This document shows, in pieces, positions 51,579 to 58,004 of a DNA stretch of 63,965 bases. How positions within the stretch are numbered: position 1 is the first letter of the stretch; each line of letters begins with the position of its first letter. The DNA comes from Methylosarcina fibrata AML-C10 (GTDB taxonomy: Bacteria; Pseudomonadota; Gammaproteobacteria; Methylococcales; Methylomonadaceae), in NCBI RefSeq assembly GCF_000372865.1, contig NZ_KB889966.1, forward strand, positions 1 to 63,965, read 5' to 3'. The position numbers were made by a program, and so were the translations under genes. The notes beneath the pieces were generated by a model, which had not been told where the DNA came from, did not search any database, and worked only from the letters and a program-made list of their open reading frames with translations.

Positions 51579-51962
51579 TTGTACCTGGAAATATTAAAAA
51601 TAAATGTAAGACGGTTTATGATTGAACGCGGCTGGAATAAGGCGGAACTGTCCAGACAGTCCGGGATAAGCCCCGCGTTTATTTGTGAAATAGTAGACGG
51701 TACGGGCAATCCATCGATAAAAACCCTGGAAGCGATTGCGAAGGCGCTCAACGTCGAAGCCCCGCGCCTATTAGAGCATCATGTGAACGATACGTGGATC
51801 GGCGATGCAATCAAATTACCGCCCGGTTATGAGCGAGTTAGTGCAATCCTGCCTACATTTGATGCCTATTTAGTCAAAAAAAAGGCGATGGAAACTCAAA
51901 TGAAGCTCAACAAATTAAAATCAAAAACGAGCAAAAGAAAAAGGCCGAGCAAAAAATCTTAA
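51579..51962 (+). CDS. trbA: TrbA, regulator of transfer genes
   Basis: Encodes 127 residues from TTG, 6 bases after AAGG. The N-terminus is a Cro/XRE helix-turn-helix (GWNKAELSRQSGISPAFICEIV, GNPSIKTLEAIAKALNV). The C-terminus (LPPGYERVSAILPTFDAYLVKKK) is the module shared with KorA. This two-part structure is that of RK2 TrbA, which represses trb and tra promoters. The tail is Lys-rich. It is separated from trbB by about 4.4 kb of cargo. Confidence 0.92.
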   Translation: MYLEILKINVRRFMIERGWNKAELSRQSGISPAFICEIVDGTGNPSIKTLEAIAKALNVEAPRLLEHHVNDTWIGDAIKLPPGYERVSAILPTFDAYLVKKKAMETQMKLNKLKSKTSKRKRPSKKS

Positions 51963-51987
51963 ACGCCCTTTTCGGTTGACCTAATTC

Positions 51988-52100
51988 TTGTCCGGAAAAC
52001 GATCATTATCCGGTCATACCGGACAATGTCCGATAATAGGCTTGTTTTATGGGTTTACGGACATTAAGATAAGCGGACGGAATAGCGGACAAGAGGGCAA
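51988..52100. promoter_or_regulatory. Probable res site of the serine resolvase
   Basis: Between trbA and the resolvase gene are several TGTCCG/CGGACA elements: CGGACA-A-TGTCCG at 52020-52032, CGGACA at 52058-52063, and further TCCGG/GCGGAC copies at 51991, 52073 and 52085. Paired TGTCCG arms upstream of the gene fit a Tn3-type multi-subsite res. Confidence 0.65.
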
Positions 52101-52102
52101 CA

Positions 52103-52669
52103 ATGGCATTAATCGGCTACGCGAGAGTATCGACGGCGGAACAGGATACCGCCTTGCAAACGGATGCGCTACGCAAAGAGGGCTGCAAGCGGATTTTTGA
52201 AGATACAATATCCGGAGCTAAGGCCGAGCGCCCCGGCTTGACCGCCGCCTTGGCTTATCTGCGTGACGGCGACGTGCTGGTCGTGTGGCGACTGGATCGG
52301 CTCGGGCGTTCCCTGCCGCATCTGATCGAGACGATTAGCACGCTGGAAGCGCGAGGCGTTGGGTTCCGGTCATTGACCGAAAATATCGACACCACCACTC
52401 CAGGCGGTCGACTCATTTTTCACGTGTTCGGCGCATTGGGTCAGTTCGAGCGCGATCTGATCCGTGAGCGCACCAAAGCCGGGTTGATGGCTGCTGCTGC
52501 ACGCGGACGAAAAGGCGGCCGTAAGCCTGTCGTCACTGCCGAAAAGCTGCAACGAGCACAAGGCTACATCGCCAGCGGATTAAACGTCCGCGAGGCTGCG
52601 ACACGCCTTAAGATTGGCAAAACGGCTCTATACGCCGCCTTGCAAGCGGCGAGCGAAACCGACTCTTGA
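52103..52669 (+). CDS. Serine resolvase/invertase
   Basis: Encodes 188 residues: GYARVSTAEQ with Ser10 as nucleophile, VWRLDRLGRSL, GRLIFHVFGALGQFERDLI, and a C-terminal helix-turn-helix (GLNVREAATRLKIGKTALY). This is a small Tn3-resolvase-type recombinase that could resolve plasmid dimers, like ParA of RK2, or be a transposon remnant. Its res-like site is directly upstream. No transposase is nearby. Confidence 0.92.
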   Translation: MALIGYARVSTAEQDTALQTDALRKEGCKRIFEDTISGAKAERPGLTAALAYLRDGDVLVVWRLDRLGRSLPHLIETISTLEARGVGFRSLTENIDTTTPGGRLIFHVFGALGQFERDLIRERTKAGLMAAAARGRKGGRKPVVTAEKLQRAQGYIASGLNVREAATRLKIGKTALYAALQAASETDS

Positions 52670-52683
52670 AAAGCTATTGACAG

Positions 52684-52703
52684 CATCGTCAGAAATGACG
52701 ATG
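52684..52703. repeat. Short hairpin, GAAA loop
   Basis: CATCGTCA-GAAA-TGACGATG: a perfect 8-bp stem with a GAAA tetraloop, just after the resolvase and before the methylase. First member of a hairpin family found around the methylase and umuDC. Confidence 0.8.
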
Positions 52704-52733
52704 ATGGATCTAAATAGACAACAAGAGTAGAGA

Positions 52734-53471
52734 ATGCGTTATCCCGGCGGCAAGGGCGGCTCAGGCGTCTACCAGACGATCATCAACAACATTCCGCCCC
52801 ACGACACTTACATAGAAACGCATCTGGGCGGCGGTAATATCCTGGAGCGTAAGCGGCCCGCAGCGCGAAGCATCGCTATCGATATTGATCCCACCGTCAT
52901 CGAGGCGTGGCGACGGCAGCAACTCGACGTGCCTGGCCTGGAACTGCACTGCGGTGATGCCGTGGGCTGGTTGGATTCGTACACATTTACAGGTAACGAG
53001 TTCGTCTATGCCGATCCGCCCTACGTAATGGACAGCAGGCGCGGAGGCCTGCTGTATCAACATGAGTACGCCGACGCCGACCACGTACGCTTGCTCGAAG
53101 TATTGGCCGGCCTGCCGTGTCCTGTGATGGTTTCGGGGTACAGCTCAGCACTCTATGACAATTCGCCGTTGGCATCCTGGCGTACAGTAGAGTTTAACGC
53201 CATGACGAGGCAGGGATTAGCAATCGAAAAGCTCTGGATGAACTATCCTCCGCCGGCCGATCTGCACGATCTGCGCTACCTCGGCAGCAATTTCCGCGAG
53301 CGCGAGCGCATTAAGCGCAAAAAGGCCAGATGGAAAGCCAGGCTCGCCAAACTCGATCCCCTCGAACGTGCAGCAATTATGGAATGCCTGCGCGAGCTGG
53401 ATGCTAATGATCCACCCTCGTCAGAAATGGCGATAGCGGCCCACCTCGTTAAAAATGACGATGTGAGCTGA
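52734..53471 (+). CDS. D12-class N6-adenine methylase
   Basis: Encodes 245 residues. RYPGGKGGSG at the N-terminus and THLGGGNIL form the AdoMet site, and YADPPYVMD (DPPY 94-97) is the catalytic motif. Dam/DpnM-type enzymes of this class methylate adenine in short sites. No restriction partner is adjacent, so it is an orphan that may mask plasmid DNA or set regulation. Two of the family hairpins lie within its last codons, so the protein's end (SSEMAIAAHLVKNDDVS) is shaped by them. Confidence 0.88.
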   Translation: MRYPGGKGGSGVYQTIINNIPPHDTYIETHLGGGNILERKRPAARSIAIDIDPTVIEAWRRQQLDVPGLELHCGDAVGWLDSYTFTGNEFVYADPPYVMDSRRGGLLYQHEYADADHVRLLEVLAGLPCPVMVSGYSSALYDNSPLASWRTVEFNAMTRQGLAIEKLWMNYPPPADLHDLRYLGSNFRERERIKRKKARWKARLAKLDPLERAAIMECLRELDANDPPSSEMAIAAHLVKNDDVS

Positions 53472-53490
53472 CATCGCCAAAAATGGCGAG
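53417..53490. repeat. Three consecutive hairpins at the methylase end
   Basis: CTCGTCA-GAAA-TGGCGAT (53417-53434), CTCGTTA-AAAA-TGACGAT (53445-53462) and CATCGCCA-AAAA-TGGCGAG (53472-53490). Each has a 6-7 bp stem and an A-rich 4-base loop. The first two are inside coding sequence. REP-like. Confidence 0.7.
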
Positions 53491-53546
53491 GGAGGATCTG
53501 GCCTGTATCGAATGCGTTGAATCTGTTTTACTCCTGGCGTTCATCC
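53485..53546 (+). repeat. 62-bp direct repeat, left of umuDC
   Basis: Starts GGCGAGGGAGGATCTGG, contains CCTGTATCGAATG and ends TACTCCTGGCGTTCATCC. It recurs with few changes at 55788-55850. The two copies frame umuD, umuC and a small secreted-protein gene. Confidence 0.85.
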
Positions 53547-53642
53547 TAAGATCATCCTCATTCTCGTGAATTATTGTTGGCGTATCGGGAAAAGCCGACT
53601 ACAATGCCAAAAGAGAACAAATAGAGAACAGGATTTCGACCG

Positions 53643-54080
53643 ATGCCATCCCACACCTTCCTGACCAATCCCCAGCGCTTGACCCGCTTGAAGCACTGGC
53701 GACTGCCGTTATTCACCAGCAAGATCGCGGCCGGCTTCCCAAGCCCGGCAGACGACTATGTGGAAAAATCGCTCGACTTGAACGAGCTCTTGATTACACA
53801 CCCGGCGGCGACGTTCTTCGGTCGCGCCGAAGGCGTCTCAATGATCGGCGCCGGCATTTTCCCGAACGATATTCTTGTGATTAATCGCGCGATCCAGCCG
53901 CTGCCGGGCAAGATCGTCGTTTGTGCGTTGAACGGCGAACTGACCGTCAAGCGCCTGGCACGCGACGGCGAGCAGTGGAAATTGAAAGCCGAAAATCCGG
54001 AGTATCCCGATATTCCGATCAACGAAGAGCTGGAGACGATGATTTGGGGCATCGTAACCTATGCAATCCACCCCCTGTAA
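53643..54080 (+). CDS. umuD: UmuD-type polymerase V subunit
   Basis: Encodes 145 residues. IAAGFPSPADDYVE has the self-cleavage bond (Ala30-Gly31), GVSMIGAGI the nucleophile Ser66, and LTVKRLA the base Lys103. On RecA activation it becomes UmuD' and joins UmuC in mutagenic repair. A possible promoter is TTGGCG-17-TACAAT (53577-53605); no clear CTGT-N8-ACAG LexA box was seen. It overlaps umuC by 20 bp. Confidence 0.93.
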   Translation: MPSHTFLTNPQRLTRLKHWRLPLFTSKIAAGFPSPADDYVEKSLDLNELLITHPAATFFGRAEGVSMIGAGIFPNDILVINRAIQPLPGKIVVCALNGELTVKRLARDGEQWKLKAENPEYPDIPINEELETMIWGIVTYAIHPL

Positions 54081-55356
54081 AACGCGCCTCGCGCTGGTAG
54101 ATGCCAACAATTTCTATGTAAGCTGTGAGCGGGTGTTCCGGCCCGATCTGATCGGCAAGCCGGTCGGCGTGCTGAGCAATGGTGATGGAATTTTTGTTGC
54201 CCGCAGCCAAGAGGTGAAAGACCTGGGGATCAAAATGGGCGCGCCCGTGTTTCAGGTCCGCCATTTGATCAAGCGGCACAAGATTCACCTGTTTTCTTCC
54301 CACTACGCGCTTTACGCGGATATGTCAGCCCGCGTGATGTCAACGCTAGAACAGTTCGCGCCGAGCGTGGAGGTGTATTCGATTGACGAGGCGTTCCTGG
54401 ACCTGACCGGCGTTTGCGACCCGGACCCAATCGCCTACGGCCAGCACATCAAAATGACGGTGTTCCGCGCGACCGGTATCCCGGTCTGCGTCGGGATGGG
54501 ACAGACCAAAACCCTGGCGAAATTGGCGAATTATGCCGCAAAGAAGTGGAAGCAGACCGGCGGCGTGGTGGACCTGGCAGACCCGGTGCGCCGCGAAAGG
54601 TTGATGAAACTCGTCCCGGTCGATGAAGTGTGGGGCATCGGCAGCCGCACCGCGGCCAAACTCAACCAGCTCGGGATTCGAACCGTGTGGGATTTGGCCT
54701 GCCAGTCACCGGACCGGATGCAAGAACAGTTCACGGTCGTTGTTGCGCGAACCGTCCTGGAACTGAACGGCGTTTCCTGCCTGGCCTGGGAAGAGGTCGC
54801 GCCGGACAAACAGCAAATTATTTGTTCGCGAAGTTTCAGCCGCCGCCTCACGACCTACGAGGAACTGGCCGAAGCAATGGCCGCCTTCGGCAGCCGCGCC
54901 GCCGAAAAACTGCGCGGCCAGCATTCCGTCGCCGGCGGGATCACTATTTTCCTCCGGACCAATCTTTTCAACCCGAAGGAGCCCCAATACCAGCGCGTTG
55001 CCGGCATCAAACTGCCCACGCCTACGCCGGATACCCGCGTGATCGTCGGCGCTGCCAATCGCTTATTAAAAGAGATATTCAGGCCCGGTTATGCCTATCA
55101 AAAATGCGGGGTACAGCTCAGCCACATCCAGCCCGCCGCTATTCCCGCCCAGTTGGACCTGTTCAATGACAGACCGCCCCGGCTTGTCGAGAGCGAAAAA
55201 CTCATGGCGGCCGTGGACAAGATCAATCGGCGTTTTCCGAAAGGGATCGCGCTCGCGGCCGAAGGCTTTCGGCAGGATTGGCGGCCCAAGGCGGAAAAGC
55301 TTTCGCCAAGCTACACGACGAATTGGCGGGAATTGGTCGTCATCAAGGCGATGTGA
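54061..55356 (+). CDS. umuC: UmuC, Y-family DNA polymerase
   Basis: Encodes 431 residues: LVDANNFYVSCERVF, VYSIDEAFLDLTG (catalytic Asp-Glu), VCVGMGQTKTLAKLANYAAKK, VDEVWGIGSRTAAKLNQLG, and a clamp-binding QLDLF (364-368). It is the full-length catalytic subunit of polymerase V. Plasmid-borne copies (MucB, ImpB, RumB) give the host UV survival and raised mutation. Start overlaps umuD, so translation is coupled. Confidence 0.95.
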   Translation: MQSTPCKTRLALVDANNFYVSCERVFRPDLIGKPVGVLSNGDGIFVARSQEVKDLGIKMGAPVFQVRHLIKRHKIHLFSSHYALYADMSARVMSTLEQFAPSVEVYSIDEAFLDLTGVCDPDPIAYGQHIKMTVFRATGIPVCVGMGQTKTLAKLANYAAKKWKQTGGVVDLADPVRRERLMKLVPVDEVWGIGSRTAAKLNQLGIRTVWDLACQSPDRMQEQFTVVVARTVLELNGVSCLAWEEVAPDKQQIICSRSFSRRLTTYEELAEAMAAFGSRAAEKLRGQHSVAGGITIFLRTNLFNPKEPQYQRVAGIKLPTPTPDTRVIVGAANRLLKEIFRPGYAYQKCGVQLSHIQPAAIPAQLDLFNDRPPRLVESEKLMAAVDKINRRFPKGIALAAEGFRQDWRPKAEKLSPSYTTNWRELVVIKAM

Positions 55357-55371
55357 CCGCTCGCCCCACGA

Positions 55372-55680
55372 TCAGGCCCCGATTTCTTTCTTCGAAGTCT
55401 GCTCTTCCTGGAGTCTTTTTTGAACGCCGTTGGCATGTTCGGCGTTAAAAAGATCGATCGCAAAATCGAGATCAATGACCTGCTTTGCGATCAGGTCGCA
55501 CAGACCGGCCCGCATCGCCACTAAGCGGATCAGGACCGGATCGCGCGGGGTTTCCCGAGCCAAGGCTTCGTTCTTTTGGGCGGCCTGGGGATCGAGGCAA
55601 AAATTCTTCGTTTCCGAAGCGGATTCTTCGGCCCAAGCCGGAAAGCTCAAGGCCATGACAAACAGGATTTTTTTCAGCAT
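55372..55680 (-). CDS. Small exported hypothetical protein
   Basis: Encodes 102 residues with a signal peptide (cleavage after FPAWA, residue 17). The mature part is acidic and helical with two cysteines (NFCLDPQAAQ, AGLCDLIAK). It converges on umuC and is inside the direct-repeat-framed unit. No family recognised. Confidence 0.6.
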   Translation of the reverse strand: MLKKILFVMALSFPAWAEESASETKNFCLDPQAAQKNEALARETPRDPVLIRLVAMRAGLCDLIAKQVIDLDFAIDLFNAEHANGVQKRLQEEQTSKKEIGA

Positions 55681-55760
55681 GTCGGCTCTACAAAGGAAGA
55701 AGTGTTCCTAAGAGTCTAGCTTATTTATTGAGTCATTTTTGAATCGCGTATCGCCGGAAA

Positions 55761-55782
55761 TGACGATGCTGCAGCATCGTCA
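55761..55782. repeat. 22-bp perfect palindrome
   Basis: Arms TGACGATGCTG and CAGCATCGTCA directly joined, without a loop. It looks like two hairpin-family half units fused head to head next to the right direct repeat. Confidence 0.85.
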
Positions 55783-55787
55783 GAAAG

Positions 55788-55850
55788 GGCGAGGGAGGAT
55801 CTGGCCTGTATCGAATGGGTTGACGCTATTTTTACTCCTGGCGTCCATCC
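55788..55850 (+). repeat. 63-bp direct repeat, right of umuDC
   Basis: Right copy of 53485-53546. The first 39 bases differ at one position; the centre is variable, and the last part (TTTACTCCTGGCGTCCATCC) differs at one position. Confidence 0.85.
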
Positions 55851-55952
55851 CGCGCGTTACGCGCACCCTAAATTGACCCGTCTATTGTTACGTTTTATGA
55901 TAACACTCAGTTAAATAATCAATTTGATTGGGGTGTGAAAATATGGAGTATC

Positions 55953-56222
55953 ATGGGTAAAGGGGAACAACATCCAGAATCTCCACCGCCAGAGCAAAAA
56001 GAGTACCCGATAGAACGGGAAATTTTTGCGCGAAATTTCAAAGCGGCCCGTGAGGCGGCCGGATTGAGTCTAAGAGATATTCACGAAAAAACTGGAATTG
56101 GATACGCTTACCTATCCCGAGTCGAAAATTGTTTGCAAAACGTCGGCTTGGATAACATGGCAATCCTAGCGACAACGGTTGGAAAACCGTTATACAAATT
56201 ACTAAAACCTGTCTCGCGTTAG
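55953..56222 (+). CDS. XRE-family regulator upstream of trbB
   Basis: Encodes 89 residues from the ATG at 55953, 4 bases after GGAG; an in-frame GTG at 55935 has no site. FKAAREAAGLSLRDIHEKTG, IGYAYLSRVENCLQNVG and LDNMAILATTV are a Cro-type helix-turn-helix. It stands 106 bp before trbB. Its likely targets are the GTTGCC/GGCAAC repeats in that gap. It may add a control of conjugation not known in RP4. Confidence 0.75.
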   Translation: MGKGEQHPESPPPEQKEYPIEREIFARNFKAAREAAGLSLRDIHEKTGIGYAYLSRVENCLQNVGLDNMAILATTVGKPLYKLLKPVSR

Positions 56223-56230
56223 GAATATTC

Positions 56231-56314
56231 GTTGCCATAATAGGCAACAAAAAACTTGCATGACGTTGCCTGATTTGATAACGTAATATCGAATCTGTTA
56301 TATCATATGGCAAC
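56231..56314 (+). promoter_or_regulatory. trbB promoter region with GTTGCC/GGCAAC operators
   Basis: GTTGCC-ATAATA-GGCAAC (56231-56248) is a perfect inverted repeat. A further GTTGCC (56265-56270) and GGCAAC (56309-56314) bracket a probable promoter, TTGATA (56275-56280), 17-base spacer, TTATAT (56298-56303). The arrangement fits repression of trb genes by a dimeric regulator, either the adjacent XRE protein or TrbA. Confidence 0.6.
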
Positions 56315-56328
56315 GGAATAACACCGAA

Positions 56329-57306
56329 ATGACTACGAATCACCACAAAATCCACGATGCTGAAATCAGCCAATCGCGTCAGCGCCTGCTTGTAAAGCTG
56401 GAGAGGGACCTGGGAGCGGAGGTTATGGCCGCGCTCCGTAATCCACGGACTACAGACATCCTACTCAACCCAGACGGAACGTTATGGCATGGACTCCTCG
56501 GAGAGCCGGTCCGCAAAATAGGAACGATGACGCCGGCCCGCGCCGAAGGCGCATTGCGCACCATCGCAGCGGCACTCGATACGACCATCACCAGCTCGCA
56601 CCCGATGGTCGAGGGCGAGCTGCCTATCGACGGCAGCCGCATCGCCGGCCAAATCCCGCCGATCGTTTCGGCTCCGTGTTTCGCTATCCGGAAGAAGGCG
56701 ATCGCGGTCCATACTCTCGACGACTACGTTGGGCAGGGCATCATGACTGCCGATCAACGGGTAGCCATTGATCGCGCCGTGCAGGGGCATCGCAATATCC
56801 TCATTATCGGCGGGACCGGTTCCGGCAAGACGACCCTGGCCAATGCCATCATCCGGGCTATGGTCGACCTCGATGCTCATGAGCGGTTCCTCATTATCGA
56901 GGATACGGCTGAATTGCAATGCGTCGGCGAGAACGTCGTCCAGTACGTCGCCACCACCGATGTGAATATGACCCAATTGCTGCGGATCGCCATGCGTATG
57001 TGGCCTAGTCGCATCATCGTGGGCGAAGTTCGGGGGCCGGAGGCCCTGAACTTGCTCCTGGCCTGGAACTCGGGCCACGAGGGCGGAATCGGCACGCTTC
57101 ACGCCAACAACACCCGATCCGGCCTGACGAAACTTGCCATGTACGTGTCGCAGCACTCGGAATCACCCAGATCCATTGAACCGCTGATTGGCGAGGCTGT
57201 TCATGTCGTTATCCATATCGCCAGAACCCCGACCGGCCGCCGTATCCGCGACATCCTTGAGGTGTCGGGATACTCGAACGGCCAGTATCAAACCCAAACC
57301 ATTTAA
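56329..57306 (+). CDS. trbB: TrbB, VirB11-type secretion ATPase
   Basis: Encodes 325 residues: GGTGSGKTTLANAII (Walker A, about 161-169), IEDTAELQC (Asp box), GEVRGPEALNLLLAWNSGHE (Walker B) and GTLHANNTRSGL (His box). A cytoplasmic hexameric ATPase that powers pilus assembly and substrate transfer. It opens the trbBCDEFGHI operon, in RP4 order. Confidence 0.97.
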   Translation: MTTNHHKIHDAEISQSRQRLLVKLERDLGAEVMAALRNPRTTDILLNPDGTLWHGLLGEPVRKIGTMTPARAEGALRTIAAALDTTITSSHPMVEGELPIDGSRIAGQIPPIVSAPCFAIRKKAIAVHTLDDYVGQGIMTADQRVAIDRAVQGHRNILIIGGTGSGKTTLANAIIRAMVDLDAHERFLIIEDTAELQCVGENVVQYVATTDVNMTQLLRIAMRMWPSRIIVGEVRGPEALNLLLAWNSGHEGGIGTLHANNTRSGLTKLAMYVSQHSESPRSIEPLIGEAVHVVIHIARTPTGRRIRDILEVSGYSNGQYQTQTI

Positions 57307-57324
57307 TCTCAGGAGTAGCAATAT

Positions 57325-57705
57325 ATGATGTCTATTTTAGCCGCTAAAAAACTTAACTCGGCCCTAGTTAAGGCGTTTTTAATTTTTCTAGCTCTAGCGA
57401 TCGTGCCCGATGCCATGGCGGCCACCGGCGCCGGCGGCTCGCTGCCGTATGAGTCCTGGCTGACCAGCTTGCGGGATTCCGTGACCGGACCTGTTGCCTT
57501 TTCGCTGTCGATTATCGGTATTGTGGTCGCCGGCGGCGTCCTGATCTTCGGCGGCGAACTCAATGCCTTTTTCAGAACGTTGATTTTCTTAGTGCTAGTC
57601 ATGGCCTTGCTGGTCGGCGCACAGAACATGATGACGACGTTTTTCGGCAAGGGCGCTGAACTCACGGCCGCGGTTAATCCGGACGCCGTTCCAGCTCTGG
57701 TCTAG
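57325..57705 (+). CDS. trbC: TrbC, cyclic pilin precursor
   Basis: Encodes 126 residues. [39 protein letters not shown] and [20 protein letters not shown] are almost as in RP4 TrbC. Signal cleavage after AMA (residue 32) and C-terminal removal at GKG/AEL (after Gly110) would leave 78 residues, the same size as the RP4 pilin, to be cyclised by TraF. Codons 4-8 (ILAAK) are the KorB site. Confidence 0.96.
   Translation: MMSILAAKKLNSALVKAFLIFLALAIVPDAMAATGAGGSLPYESWLTSLRDSVTGPVAFSLSIIGIVVAGGVLIFGGELNAFFRTLIFLVLVMALLVGAQNMMTTFFGKGAELTAAVNPDAVPALV
57335..57349. promoter_or_regulatory. KorB operator (OB) inside trbC
   Basis: TTTTAGCCGCTAAAA at the start of trbC (residues ILAAK). It lies about 1 kb downstream of the trbB promoter, which suggests action by roadblock or spreading. 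Confidence 0.88.
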
Positions 57706-57707
57706 CC

Positions 57708-58004
57708 ATGGCTCTGCGCACGATCCCTATCCGGCGCTCCGGCAACCGTCCCAATCTGTTTTGGGGCGGCGACCGTGAGCTGGTGTTATTCGCTGGCCTC
57801 CTCGCCTTCGCGCTGGTGTTCAGCGCGCAGGACTGGCGAGCCACTATCTACGGCATCGGTCTCTGGCTATCGGCTTTATATGTATTACGGCTGATGGCCA
57901 AATCCGATCCTTTGATGAGGTTTGTGTTTTTGCGGAGTCACCGCTACCGGAAATTCTATCCGCCGCGATCGACCCCATTCCGAATCAATACGGAGCGTAA
58001 ATAA
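57708..58004 (+). CDS. trbD: TrbD, VirB3-type channel protein
   Basis: Encodes 98 residues with basic N-terminus (RTIPIRRSGNRPNLFWGGDR) and two adjacent membrane segments (about 25-58), then a short cytosolic end (FLRSHRYRKFYPPRSTPF). This is the VirB3 layout; it partners the TrbE ATPase. It starts 2 bp after trbC, and its stop overlaps the trbE start (TAATG). Confidence 0.92.
   Translation: MALRTIPIRRSGNRPNLFWGGDRELVLFAGLLAFALVFSAQDWRATIYGIGLWLSALYVLRLMAKSDPLMRFVFLRSHRYRKFYPPRSTPFRINTERK

Larger units (their letters stand above)
55681..55952. other. Intergenic region with palindrome and direct repeat
   Basis: Non-coding. It holds the 22-bp palindrome, two hairpin-family members (55750-55767 and 55775-55793) and the right direct repeat. 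The rest (55851-55952) is A/T-rich and probably contains the XRE gene promoter. Confidence 0.5.

Noticed and set aside
52103-52669. Complete Tn3-family transposon
   Set aside because: Only the resolvase and a res-like site are present; no tnpA and no 38-bp terminal inverted repeats were seen.
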